A DNA stretch of 64,000 nucleotides. Origin: Pseudoxanthomonas sp. GM95 (GTDB taxonomy: Bacteria; Pseudomonadota; Gammaproteobacteria; Xanthomonadales; Xanthomonadaceae). The first letter of the stretch is position 1, and each line of letters starts with the position of its first letter. The position numbers and the translations under genes are program-made. The notes below the pieces were generated by a model. That model ran no database searches. It saw only the letters and a list, made by a program, of their open reading frames with translations, and had not been told where the DNA came from. Positions 20,561 through 28,702 of the stretch are shown here, one piece after another. Location of the stretch: assembly GCF_900109775.1 (NCBI RefSeq), contig NZ_FOAX01000002.1, positions 930,001 to 994,000 on the forward strand, given 5' to 3'.

Positions 20561-21255
20561 GCGTGCCGCAGTTGCCGCTGGCACTGCGGACTCCGCCGGA
20601 CCAGCGTTTTGATCGTTTCATCGGGGCACCCGCCGGTGCGCTGGAACAGCTCCAGGCCCTGGCCCAGGCGCCCGGTGCGGACTGGCTGTACCTGTCCGCG
20701 GCTCACGGCAGTGGCAAGACGCATCTGGCGCTAGCGGCCTGCGCCGCCGCAGGCGAGGCCGGGCGCGCGGCCGCCTACCTGCCGCTGCAGGCCGCGCGCG
20801 GCTACGTGCAGCAGGCGCTGGACGGGCTGGAGCGCAACGTGCTGGTGGTGCTGGACGGGCTGGACGCCGTTGCCGGCGACCGCGCCGATGAGATCGCGCT
20901 GTTCGATTTCCACAACCGTGCCCGCACTGCCGGCATCGGCCTGCTCTACACCGCCGCCGACCTGCCCGATGCGATCGGCCTGGTCCTGCCGGACCTGCGT
21001 TCGCGCCTGGGTCAGTGCAACCGCATCGTCCTGCGCGCGCTGGACGATGCCGGCCGCGCCGCGCTGCTGCGCGACCGCGCCACGCGCCGTGGCCTGATCC
21101 TGGAAGACGCCGCCGTCGACTGGATGCTGACCCGCACCACCCGCGAACCGACCCAGCTGGTCGAGCTGATCGAACGCCTCGATCGCGCCTCGCTCGCCGC
21201 CCAGCGCCGGGTCACCGTGCCGTTCCTGCGCCAGGTGCTGGCGGGCGATATGTGA
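20557..21255 (+). CDS. hda: DnaA regulatory inactivator Hda
   Basis: A 232-residue AAA+ protein homologous to DnaA domain III. Bound to the beta clamp it stimulates DnaA-ATP hydrolysis. The N-terminal LPLALR is the clamp-binding element. The P-loop is AAHGSGKTHLALA, and the arginine-rich sensor region is DLRSRLGQCNRI. The start overlaps the transporter stop (ATGA). Confidence 0.9.
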   Translation: MSVPQLPLALRTPPDQRFDRFIGAPAGALEQLQALAQAPGADWLYLSAAHGSGKTHLALAACAAAGEAGRAAAYLPLQAARGYVQQALDGLERNVLVVLDGLDAVAGDRADEIALFDFHNRARTAGIGLLYTAADLPDAIGLVLPDLRSRLGQCNRIVLRALDDAGRAALLRDRATRRGLILEDAAVDWMLTRTTREPTQLVELIERLDRASLAAQRRVTVPFLRQVLAGDM

Positions 21256-21270
21256 GTTTGGTCGTCGCGC

Positions 21271-23322
21271 CTAGCGCGCGGCGATGGCGGTGTCGCGGTC
21301 GGGCGTTTTGAGGGCCTGGGCAAGATCGTTGTCGAGCTGGCTGGCGCGCTGGGTGCTGTCGGCGACGCTGTGGGCGATGGCCAGGTCGCGGTCGACGTAG
21401 ATGCGGCGCGCGGCGGCGGCGTTGGGCTCGGACGGGTCGCGGTCCATTGCGAAGATGGCCTTGCCGCCGTCGATGGCGGCGACGCGGGCGATGGTCGGCA
21501 AGCCGGACGCCTTGGCTTCGACCACCAGCTGGCCAGCGGCACGTTCCAGTTCGGCATGGTCGGTGAACTGGATGTGGCGCGATGCCACTTCAGCCTCCAG
21601 CCCGGTGACCGCGGCGCGGTACATCGGGTAGTCGGCATGGCGTTCGTCGGACATCGGCAGGGCCAGCGGATTGGCTGCCGGCGTTTCCTGTTTTGCCGTG
21701 CCCACGGCCTGTCCATGAGAGAGATCGGTGTTGCCGCCGATGTGGATCGCCGGCGGTGCGTCAGACGCTGCGTGTGCAGGAACTGCTTGCGCGCCATGCG
21801 CGAGCTGCGGTGCAAGCGGATCGCGGAATTGGCCGGTGTCCCGCTGCAGCTGTTCGACCAGCTGCGCCAGGTCCTGGCCTGGAGCCCGTTTTGCGGCGGC
21901 CGCCAAAGCGTTGGTGTCGAAGTCGAAGAACTCGATCTGCCCCTGCGCATTGCGCGCGGCCATCTGCAGCGGGCTGCCGTCCTTGCCGGTGAGCGCGGCG
22001 ATGTCGCTGTAGCCGGCTTGGGCGAGGTTGCGGCCGACCAACGCTTCGATCGCATCAGCAGCCTGGTGTGCGGTGAGATTGCTCGGGTCGAGCTGGCCAA
22101 GGCTGGCCTGCAGCGCGGTGTCCAGCTCGACGCTGCCGTAGCGCGCGCGCTGTTCGGTCGACATCCCGGCGAGGGTCTGCGGATCTGGCAGGAACAGGGT
22201 GGGGTCGTGCCTGGCCAGGTCGGTCAGTTCGCCTGGCGAAAGCTGGCCCGAGCGCATCAGCGTCTCCAGGCTGCCGGTGACGCGCGCGGTATCGACCAGC
22301 GTGTCGAGCGTGCCTTCGTGGCGGTATTCGTCGACCAGATGGCCGAGCGTTTTCAGGCCCAGCGCGCTGGTGTCGTCGTCGCGGCCGATCGCAGCGCTGG
22401 CGTGGCCCACGACGTTCTTCAGGCCTTCGATGTCGTCCAGCGAAACGCTTTTGAGCACACTGGCCAGCCGGTCCAGTGCTTCAGCCTGCGCCACTGGCCA
22501 GATGCCGGTGAACAGCGAGATGCCGCGTTCGTTAGTGACCTGGGCCAGGTAGTCGCCTTCGGTGCCGGCCAGCTTGGCCTGCAGCAGGCCGGTTTCCCAC
22601 TGGCCCAGCTTGTCCAGCGCCTGCTCGGTGACCTGGTCGAACAGCTTGCCCGGCAGCGTCAGCTCCTCGGTCATGCGCAGGCGCGCGAAGCTGGTGACGG
22701 TGTCGCGGTAGGGCTCGTCGGAGACGAAGCGGTAAATCACCTTGCCGGCGGCGGCCACGTCTTCGACCGTATGCACTGCGCTCATCACCGGCGCGCTGAC
22801 GGTCTTGTAGGCGGTGCCGGCCAGGGCGACGGGCGCTTCCACGGTGCGCGCGACAAGGCGCGAAAGAAGGCCCGCCTGCGGATCGCTGGCGGTGGCATGG
22901 GCCCATTGTTCGACCTTGTCGAAGGTCTTGCGGATGGTGTCGTCGATCTTTTCCACCGCGTGGAACAGGCCGCGGAAGAAGCCGAAGACGCCGCGCCCGG
23001 TCTTTTCGGCAGCATCCTCGAAGGCGCTGTCGGTGACACCGGCATCGTCGAGCGCTTCCTCGAAGCGATGCGCCTCGCGCTTGTCCAGGTGCTGTTCAAT
23101 CTCGGCGATCAGCGGCTTGACCTTGCGATGGCCCGGATAACCCGGCGCGGCGACCATGTCGCGCACCAGCGCGGCGGCGTCGATGCCGCCGATACCGCGG
23201 TGGTCGAGAATCAGCTGATCGGCGCGCGAGGCGTCTTCATCCTGGCCGCTGGCCAGTGCGGCGCGTGCGGCCAGCGCCTGGGCGCTGCTGGTCGGGGAAC
23301 CCTGCAATCCGTTTGCAGCCAT
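21271..23322 (-). CDS. Putative type IV secretion effector with XVIPCD-like C-terminus
   Basis: A 683-residue protein without a signal peptide. Its last ~120 residues (from 562) match the pattern of the Xanthomonas VirD4-interacting conserved domain: YRAAVTGLEAEV, then ASGLPTIARV, KAIFAMDRDPSEP and the RRIYVDRDLAIAHSV stretch. In X. citri and S. maltophilia this domain sends antibacterial toxins to the bacterial-killing T4SS. The N-terminal 550 residues are helix-rich with Lys/Glu and Ala-rich segments and no toxin motif I recognise. A good AGGAG site precedes the ATG. It sits between hda (convergent) and murU (same strand, 86 bp upstream); no immunity lipoprotein gene lies beside it and no vir genes are in the window. 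Confidence 0.72.
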   Translation of the reverse strand: MAANGLQGSPTSSAQALAARAALASGQDEDASRADQLILDHRGIGGIDAAALVRDMVAAPGYPGHRKVKPLIAEIEQHLDKREAHRFEEALDDAGVTDSAFEDAAEKTGRGVFGFFRGLFHAVEKIDDTIRKTFDKVEQWAHATASDPQAGLLSRLVARTVEAPVALAGTAYKTVSAPVMSAVHTVEDVAAAGKVIYRFVSDEPYRDTVTSFARLRMTEELTLPGKLFDQVTEQALDKLGQWETGLLQAKLAGTEGDYLAQVTNERGISLFTGIWPVAQAEALDRLASVLKSVSLDDIEGLKNVVGHASAAIGRDDDTSALGLKTLGHLVDEYRHEGTLDTLVDTARVTGSLETLMRSGQLSPGELTDLARHDPTLFLPDPQTLAGMSTEQRARYGSVELDTALQASLGQLDPSNLTAHQAADAIEALVGRNLAQAGYSDIAALTGKDGSPLQMAARNAQGQIEFFDFDTNALAAAAKRAPGQDLAQLVEQLQRDTGQFRDPLAPQLAHGAQAVPAHAASDAPPAIHIGGNTDLSHGQAVGTAKQETPAANPLALPMSDERHADYPMYRAAVTGLEAEVASRHIQFTDHAELERAAGQLVVEAKASGLPTIARVAAIDGGKAIFAMDRDPSEPNAAAARRIYVDRDLAIAHSVADSTQRASQLDNDLAQALKTPDRDTAIAAR

Positions 23323-23408
23323 GGCACGACTCCTGTGTGCATTGCATTCCTTGGATCAGCCGATCCTAACCGGCGCACGACCGCGCCGCCACGCGGGGCG
23401 ATCGGAGC

Positions 23409-24143
23409 TCAGTCCGCGCTGTGACCGGCTTCTGCTGCCAGCTGTGCGTCCAGTTCGGCCAGCCGCTGCGGCGTGCCAACGTCGGTCCAGCGGCCGGCGT
23501 GGCGCTGGCCGCTGACGGCGTTGCGGCGCATGGCTGCGCGCAGCAACGGGGCCAGCGGGAAGCGCGGCGGCTGGCCGTCCAGGCCCGGGCTGGTGCTGGA
23601 TTCGAACACCTTGTGCCAGTCGCGCAGCACCGACGGCCGGTACACGCCGATGCCCGAATAGGTGAAATTCGCCGCCGAATCGCTGCGCGGCTGCAACAGG
23701 CCGGCCGCGTCGAAATGGAAATCGCCGCGCGGGTGATGCGGCGGGTTGTCGATCATCACCAGGTGCGCATCGCCGGCCGGCTCGCTGGGCAGCGTGGCGA
23801 AGTCGAAATCGGTCCAGACATCGCCGTTGACCGCCAGGAATGGCGCGTTGCCCAGCAGCGGCAGCGCGTGCAGCATGCCGCCGCCGGTTTCCAGTGGCAC
23901 GGCGCCTTCGTGCGACCAGGCGATACGCACGCCGAACGCGCTGCCATCGCCCAGCACCCGGGGAAACTGTTCGGCCAGCCAGCTCAGGTTGATCACCACG
24001 TCGGTGATGCCCAGTGCGGCGAGCTTGCGCAGGTGCCAGACGATCAGCGGCGTACCGGCGACTTCCAGCAGCGGCTTGGGCGTGGTGTCGGTCAGCGGGC
24101 GCATGCGTTCGCCCAGTCCTGCGGAAAAGACCAGCGCCTTCAT
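23409..24143 (-). CDS. murU: N-acetylmuramate alpha-1-phosphate uridylyltransferase MurU
   Basis: A 244-residue nucleotidyltransferase that makes UDP-MurNAc from MurNAc-1-P during peptidoglycan recycling, bypassing de novo synthesis and fosfomycin. It has the signature SAGLGERMRPLT with PKPLLEVAGTPLI, the metal-binding Asp in AVNGDVWTDFD, and ETGGGMLHAL. It overlaps amgK by 4 bp, the known Pseudomonas/Caulobacter pairing, which favours MurU over a GDP-mannose or glucose-1-P transferase. Confidence 0.88.
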   Translation of the reverse strand: MKALVFSAGLGERMRPLTDTTPKPLLEVAGTPLIVWHLRKLAALGITDVVINLSWLAEQFPRVLGDGSAFGVRIAWSHEGAVPLETGGGMLHALPLLGNAPFLAVNGDVWTDFDFATLPSEPAGDAHLVMIDNPPHHPRGDFHFDAAGLLQPRSDSAANFTYSGIGVYRPSVLRDWHKVFESSTSPGLDGQPPRFPLAPLLRAAMRRNAVSGQRHAGRWTDVGTPQRLAELDAQLAAEAGHSAD

Positions 24144-25165
24144 GCGGCGCGTGCCTGCAGGGCCGGGCGGATGTGCTCGTCCAGCAGCTGCTGCAGCGGC
24201 TGCAGCTGCGGATGGCGCGGCAGCACTTCTTCCAGATAGGTAATGAAGCGCGGCAGGTCCGGCAGGTACTGCGATTTGCCATCGCGGTAATGCAGGCGGC
24301 AGAAGATGCCCAGGATCTTGAGATGGCGCTGGATGCCCATCCAGTCGGCATCGCGCAGGAACACCTCGGCCGATGCCGGCACTGGAATCCCGGCGATCAG
24401 CGCCCGTGCGTGGTACTGCAGCAGCCACCCGTCCACGCGTGCAAGCGGCCAGCTCAGGAACGCATCTTTCAGCAGGCTCACCGCGTCGTAAGCGACAGGA
24501 CCGATCACGCAGTCCTGGAAATCCAGCACCGCCGGGCCCGGCAGCACCGGCATCAGGTTGCGCGGCATGAAATCGCGGTGGGTCAGCACCTTGCGCTGGG
24601 ACAGCGCGTTGTCCATCAGCCGGCGCTGGACCAGTTCAAGGCCGTCGCTCAAATCGCAATCCAGTTCGAGGCCCAGGTGGCGACGCAGGAACCATTCTTC
24701 GAACAGGCCCGCATCGCGCTGCAGCAGCGCTTCGCCGAACATGCCAGTGCCCTCGGGCGGGGCGATGGCCTGCAAGGTGAGCAACTGGCCGATGGCCGCC
24801 TCGATCCAGGCATCGGCGTCGGACGCATCGCGCGCCAGCTGCTGCGCCAATGTGGGCTGGCCGAGGTCCTCCAGCAGCAGGAATCCGGATTCCACCTCAC
24901 GAGCCAGGATCTGCGGCAGGCGCACCCCGCCGGCTGTCAGGATCGCGTGCCAATGCAGCCAGGGGCGCACGTCTTCCAGTCCAGGTGGCGAATCCATCAC
25001 GATCCGCGTGGGACCTGTGCCTTGCGTGCGCCAGTAACTGCGTTGGCCGGCGTCGACGCTGGCGCGGTGCAGGGTGGCGTGGCCGTCGTCGAGCGCGTGG
25101 CGGGCCCAGTCCTGGCGCTGGTTCGCGCGGTCGGTCGGGTCCAGGGCAACGGGCACTTCGTTCAT
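24140..25165 (-). CDS. amgK: Anomeric MurNAc/GlcNAc kinase AmgK
   Basis: A 341-residue kinase of the aminoglycoside phosphotransferase fold that phosphorylates MurNAc or GlcNAc at the anomeric carbon. The catalytic loop is LTHRDFMPRNLM and the metal-binding motif is VLDFQDCVIGP. Pairing with murU specifies the role. It is transcribed divergently from manC with 75 bp between the starts. Confidence 0.88.
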   Translation of the reverse strand: MNEVPVALDPTDRANQRQDWARHALDDGHATLHRASVDAGQRSYWRTQGTGPTRIVMDSPPGLEDVRPWLHWHAILTAGGVRLPQILAREVESGFLLLEDLGQPTLAQQLARDASDADAWIEAAIGQLLTLQAIAPPEGTGMFGEALLQRDAGLFEEWFLRRHLGLELDCDLSDGLELVQRRLMDNALSQRKVLTHRDFMPRNLMPVLPGPAVLDFQDCVIGPVAYDAVSLLKDAFLSWPLARVDGWLLQYHARALIAGIPVPASAEVFLRDADWMGIQRHLKILGIFCRLHYRDGKSQYLPDLPRFITYLEEVLPRHPQLQPLQQLLDEHIRPALQARAA

Positions 25166-25240
25166 GGAACAGGCGGGATAAGGGCTGGGGTGCGCAGGTT
25201 ACACTGCGGTGGATTTCCCCCACGGAAGAGATTTTCCTCG

Positions 25241-26644
25241 ATGAGCAAGCTCCAGCCTGTCCTGTTGTCAGGCGGTTCCGGCACACGCCTGTGGCCGCTG
25301 TCGCGCGAAGCCTATCCCAAGCAGTTCCTGCCACTCGGTGGCGAAGACACGATGGTCCAGGCCACCTGGCGCCGCGTTGAGCCGTTGACCTCGCTGCCGC
25401 CGCTGGTCGTGGCCAATGAAGATCACCGTTTCCTGGTGGCCGAGCAGCTGCGCGAGATCAAGGCGCCGCAGGCGCAGATCCTGCTGGAGCCGGTCGCCCG
25501 CAACACCGCCCCGGCCATCGCCGCTGCCGCGCTGTGCGCGCTGGAAGGCGGCGACGATCCGCTGCTGCTGGTGTTGCCCTCCGATCATGTGATCACCAAT
25601 CCGGAAGGCTTCCGCGCTGCGGTGGAAGCGGCATCGCCCGCAGCCGAAGCCGGCGCGCTGGTGACCTTCGGCGTGGTGCCCAGCAGCCCGGAAACGGGCT
25701 TCGGCTACATCCAGGCCGACAAGGGCCAGGGCGTGCAGCCGGTGCTGCGCTTCGTCGAGAAGCCCGATGCCGAAACCGCCGCCAAATACCTGGCCGAAGG
25801 CACGTATTTCTGGAACAGCGGCATGTTCCTGTTCAAGGCCAGCCGTTACATCGAGGAACTGCAGAAGTTCCAGCCGGAGATGGTCGCCGCGGTGCGCGCC
25901 TCGCTGGAAGGCGCCAAGCGCGACGGCGATTTCATCCGCTTGAACAAGGCTGCGTTCGAAGCCTGCCCGTCCGATTCCATCGACTACGCGGTGATGGAAA
26001 AGACCGCCGACGCCAAGGTGCTGCCGCTGGACGTGGGCTGGAACGATGTTGGTTCGTGGTCGGCGCTGTGGGATGTCACCGAGAAGGACGCCAACGGCAA
26101 CGCCTGCTCGGGTGATGTCATCACCGTCGACACGCATAACAGCTATGTCTACGCCGAAAGCCTGGTCGCGCTGGTCGGCCTGGACGACGTGGTGGTGGTC
26201 GAGACCGATGACTCGATCCTGGTCGCCAAGAAGGATCGCGTGCAGGAGGTCAAGAAGGTCGTGGCCCAGCTCAAGCACGATGAGCGCAGCCAGGCGGTCC
26301 TGCATCGCAAGGTCTATCGCCCGTGGGGCGCGTACGACTCGATCGACATGGGCGCGCGTTTCCAGGTCAAGCGCATCACCGTCAATCCCGGCGCCACGCT
26401 GAGCCTGCAGATGCACCACCATCGCGCCGAGCACTGGATCGTGGTCAGCGGCACGGCCGAAGTGACCCGCGGCGACGAGGTGATCCTGCTCACCGAGAAC
26501 CAGAGCACCTACATCCCGCTGGGCGTGACCCATCGCCTGAAGAACCCGGGTCGCCTGCCGCTGGAGCTGATCGAAGTGCAGTCCGGCAGCTACCTGGGCG
26601 AGGACGATATCGTCCGTTTCGAAGACCAGTACGGCCGCAGCTGA
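25241..26644 (+). CDS. manC: Mannose-1-phosphate guanylyltransferase/mannose-6-phosphate isomerase
   Basis: A 467-residue bifunctional enzyme (XanB/AlgA type) supplying GDP-mannose for exopolysaccharide and LPS. The N-terminal nucleotidyltransferase has SGGSGTRLWPLSR and YPKQFLPL; FVEKPDAETA follows. The C-terminal cupin isomerase (about 340-460) has LQMHHHRAEHWIVVSGTAEV. The ATG at 25241 begins the family sequence MSKLQPVLLSGG; the upstream in-frame extension is the antisense of amgK. Confidence 0.95.
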   Translation: MSKLQPVLLSGGSGTRLWPLSREAYPKQFLPLGGEDTMVQATWRRVEPLTSLPPLVVANEDHRFLVAEQLREIKAPQAQILLEPVARNTAPAIAAAALCALEGGDDPLLLVLPSDHVITNPEGFRAAVEAASPAAEAGALVTFGVVPSSPETGFGYIQADKGQGVQPVLRFVEKPDAETAAKYLAEGTYFWNSGMFLFKASRYIEELQKFQPEMVAAVRASLEGAKRDGDFIRLNKAAFEACPSDSIDYAVMEKTADAKVLPLDVGWNDVGSWSALWDVTEKDANGNACSGDVITVDTHNSYVYAESLVALVGLDDVVVVETDDSILVAKKDRVQEVKKVVAQLKHDERSQAVLHRKVYRPWGAYDSIDMGARFQVKRITVNPGATLSLQMHHHRAEHWIVVSGTAEVTRGDEVILLTENQSTYIPLGVTHRLKNPGRLPLELIEVQSGSYLGEDDIVRFEDQYGRS

Positions 26645-26682
26645 GCCTGCGTGCGGCGGTCCACGCTGCATAGCCAATAAGT

Positions 26683-26717
26683 CGAAGGCCCGCCACCAGG
26701 CGGGCCTTCGGCGTTTA
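26683..26717 (+). terminator. Intrinsic terminator after manC
   Basis: CGAAGGCCCGCC, a 4-nt loop and its complement, followed by GCGTTTA. It lies about 40 bp past the manC stop. The T run is weak. Confidence 0.7.
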
Positions 26718-26863
26718 TAAAGTGCGGCTCCCATCGCGTGCCGCTCACGACGCGCTGCCCATCATGGCGGCGATGTCTCGACCAGGCGCAGCCGGTCAGG
26801 CATCGCGGGGGAACACGTAGGTTCCCATTCCAGGCATGTTCAAGCCATGACAGCGAGGCCCGC

Positions 26864-28228
26864 ATGAGCGCATCCACACCCGTCGCCGATCCGATGGCGA
26901 CCAGCCACAAGAGCCTGAAGCGCTCGATCTCCAACACGCTCAAGGGCTCGGCCGGCAACCTGGTGGAGTGGTACGACGTCTACGTCTACTCGGTCTTCGC
27001 CAGCTACTTCGAATCCAAGTTCTTCTCCGCCGGCGACAAGAACGCCACGCTGTACGTGTGGGCGATCTTCGCGGTGACCTTCCTGATGCGCCCGATCGGC
27101 GCCTGGTTCTTCGGCCGCTACGCCGACCGTCATGGCCGCCGCGCCTCGTTGACCCTGTCGGTCACGCTCATGGCGATCTGCTCGTTCGGCATCGCCATCG
27201 TGCCCACGGCCGAGACCATCGGGGTGGGCGCGGCGATCATCCTGGTGATCGCGCGCCTGCTGCAGGGCTTTGCCACCGGTGGCGAATACGGCGCCAGCGC
27301 CACCTACATGTCCGAAGCTGCGGTGCCGGGCCATCGCGGCCTGCTGTCCTCGTTCCATTACGTCACCCTGGTCGGCGGCCACGTGCTGGCGCAGCTGACG
27401 CTGTTCCTGCTGCTGACCTTCTTCACCAAGGACCACGTGGTGGAGTGGGGCTGGCGCGTGGGCTTCGCGATCGGCGGCGTGTCGGCGATCGTGGTGTTCT
27501 GGCTGCGTCGCACGATGGACGAATCGCTGTCCGAGACCGCCATCGCCGATGCCAAGACCGGCGGCGCGCGCAAGTCCGGCTCGCTGAAGGAGCTGTTCGT
27601 CAACCAGTGGCGTCCGCTGCTGCTGTGCTTCCTGATCACCGCGGGCGGCACGCTGGCCTTCTACACCTATTCGGTGACTGGCCCGAAGATGATCCAGACC
27701 GCCTTCGCCGGCGACGACATCATGAAGGGCACGGTGCTCAACCTGATCGCACTGACGGTGCTGATGCTGCTGCAGCCGGTCGGCGGCTGGCTGTCCGATC
27801 GCATCGGCCGCAAGACGCTGCTGGTGTTCTTCGGCGTCGGCAGCGTGGCCTACACCTGGTACCTGATCACCGCGTTGCCGCAGCAGACGACCTGGGGCTC
27901 GGCGTTCGCGATCCTGGTAATCGGCTTTGTGATCCTGACCGGCTACACCTCGATCAACGCGGTGGTGAAGGCCGAGCTGTTCCCGACCTACATCCGCGCC
28001 CTGGGCGTGGGCCTGGGCTATGCGCTGGCCAACTCGGTGTTCGGCGGCACCGCGCCACTGCTGTACCAGTGGGCCAAGGGCGCCAAGCAGATGGACACCT
28101 TCATCATCTACGCCACGGTGGTGATGTTCATCTCGCTGCTGGTGTACGTGTTCGCGCTGAAGAACAAGGGCAGCAACTGGCTGGACCACGAGGACGACAT
28201 GCACGCCCGCCACGGCAGCAAGCGTTGA
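26864..28228 (+). CDS. kgtP: MFS metabolite:H+ symporter, alpha-ketoglutarate permease-like
   Basis: A 454-residue inner-membrane transporter of the MHS family with 12 helices. The N-terminus SAGNLVEWYDVYVYS, the loop FGRYADRHGRRASL, RLLQGFATGGEYGASATYM and the later SDRIGRKTLL and AELFPTYIRALGVGL segments follow E. coli KgtP closely, so import of alpha-ketoglutarate or a related dicarboxylate is likely, but specificity is inferred. A GAGG box precedes the ATG at 26864. Confidence 0.8.
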   Translation: MSASTPVADPMATSHKSLKRSISNTLKGSAGNLVEWYDVYVYSVFASYFESKFFSAGDKNATLYVWAIFAVTFLMRPIGAWFFGRYADRHGRRASLTLSVTLMAICSFGIAIVPTAETIGVGAAIILVIARLLQGFATGGEYGASATYMSEAAVPGHRGLLSSFHYVTLVGGHVLAQLTLFLLLTFFTKDHVVEWGWRVGFAIGGVSAIVVFWLRRTMDESLSETAIADAKTGGARKSGSLKELFVNQWRPLLLCFLITAGGTLAFYTYSVTGPKMIQTAFAGDDIMKGTVLNLIALTVLMLLQPVGGWLSDRIGRKTLLVFFGVGSVAYTWYLITALPQQTTWGSAFAILVIGFVILTGYTSINAVVKAELFPTYIRALGVGLGYALANSVFGGTAPLLYQWAKGAKQMDTFIIYATVVMFISLLVYVFALKNKGSNWLDHEDDMHARHGSKR

Positions 28229-28247
28229 TCCAACACTGAAGCAGCAC

Positions 28248-28279
28248 GCAAAAGGCCACCCGATCGGGTGGCCTTTTGC
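28248..28279 (+). terminator. Palindromic intrinsic terminator after kgtP
   Basis: A perfect 32-nt palindrome (GCAAAAGGCCACCCG and its complement) with A and T tracts, 20 bp beyond the permease stop. Because it is symmetric it may also stop transcription arriving from the minus strand (the GlsB-like gene ends at 28307). Confidence 0.85.
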
Positions 28280-28306
28280 TTTGCCTGGTTGGCGGCGAAG
28301 AAGAAG

Positions 28307-28588
28307 TCAGCCGCGTCCGCGCGGTGGACGGCTGAAGAGGCTGGTCAGGCCCAGGATCACCACCGCACCGATCAATGCACCGACGAAGCCGGCCGGCTCA
28401 CCCGCGCCATACCAGCCCATCCTGCGGCCGAACCAGCCGGCCAGCAGCGCACCGACGATCCCCAGCCCGATCGTCAGCAGGCAGCCCATGCGCGCGTTGT
28501 GCGGGGTGACGACGCGGGCGAGCAGGCCGACGATGAAGCCGACCAGGATGGTGTAGAGCCAGCTGCCGCTGCCGAACAGGTGTTCCAT
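28307..28588 (-). CDS. GlsB/YeaQ/YmgE family stress-response membrane protein
   Basis: A 93-residue protein of three predicted helices (LYTILVGFIVGLLARVV, GCLLTIGLGIVGALLAGWF, FVGALIGAVVILGLTSLF) with the glycine-rich transglycosylase-associated pattern. The function is unknown; homologues are stress-induced. The ATG at 28588 is preferred because it starts right before the first helix. Confidence 0.85.
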   Translation of the reverse strand: MEHLFGSGSWLYTILVGFIVGLLARVVTPHNARMGCLLTIGLGIVGALLAGWFGRRMGWYGAGEPAGFVGALIGAVVILGLTSLFSRPPRGRG

Positions 28589-28650
28589 CGTGTGTGCCTC
28601 ATGCATGAGGAGAGGAATGCCAGCCTGCCAGCCAGCCGCGACGCGCACGT

Positions 28651-28678
28651 GAAAACGGCCGCATGTGCGGCCGTTTTC
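28651..28678 (-). terminator. Intrinsic terminator after the M20 dipeptidase gene
   Basis: GAAAACGGCCGCA and its complement around a 2-nt loop, with A/T tracts on both sides. On the minus strand it lies 25 bp beyond the M20 stop and isolates the GlsB-like gene. Confidence 0.85.
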
Positions 28679-28702
28679 ATTCAGCGCGATGGCGCGGTGC
28701 GA

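Noticed and set aside
24014..25240. N-terminal extension of the manC frame
   Set aside because: The extra 409 codons are antisense to amgK and murU; the family start MSKLQPV is at 25241.
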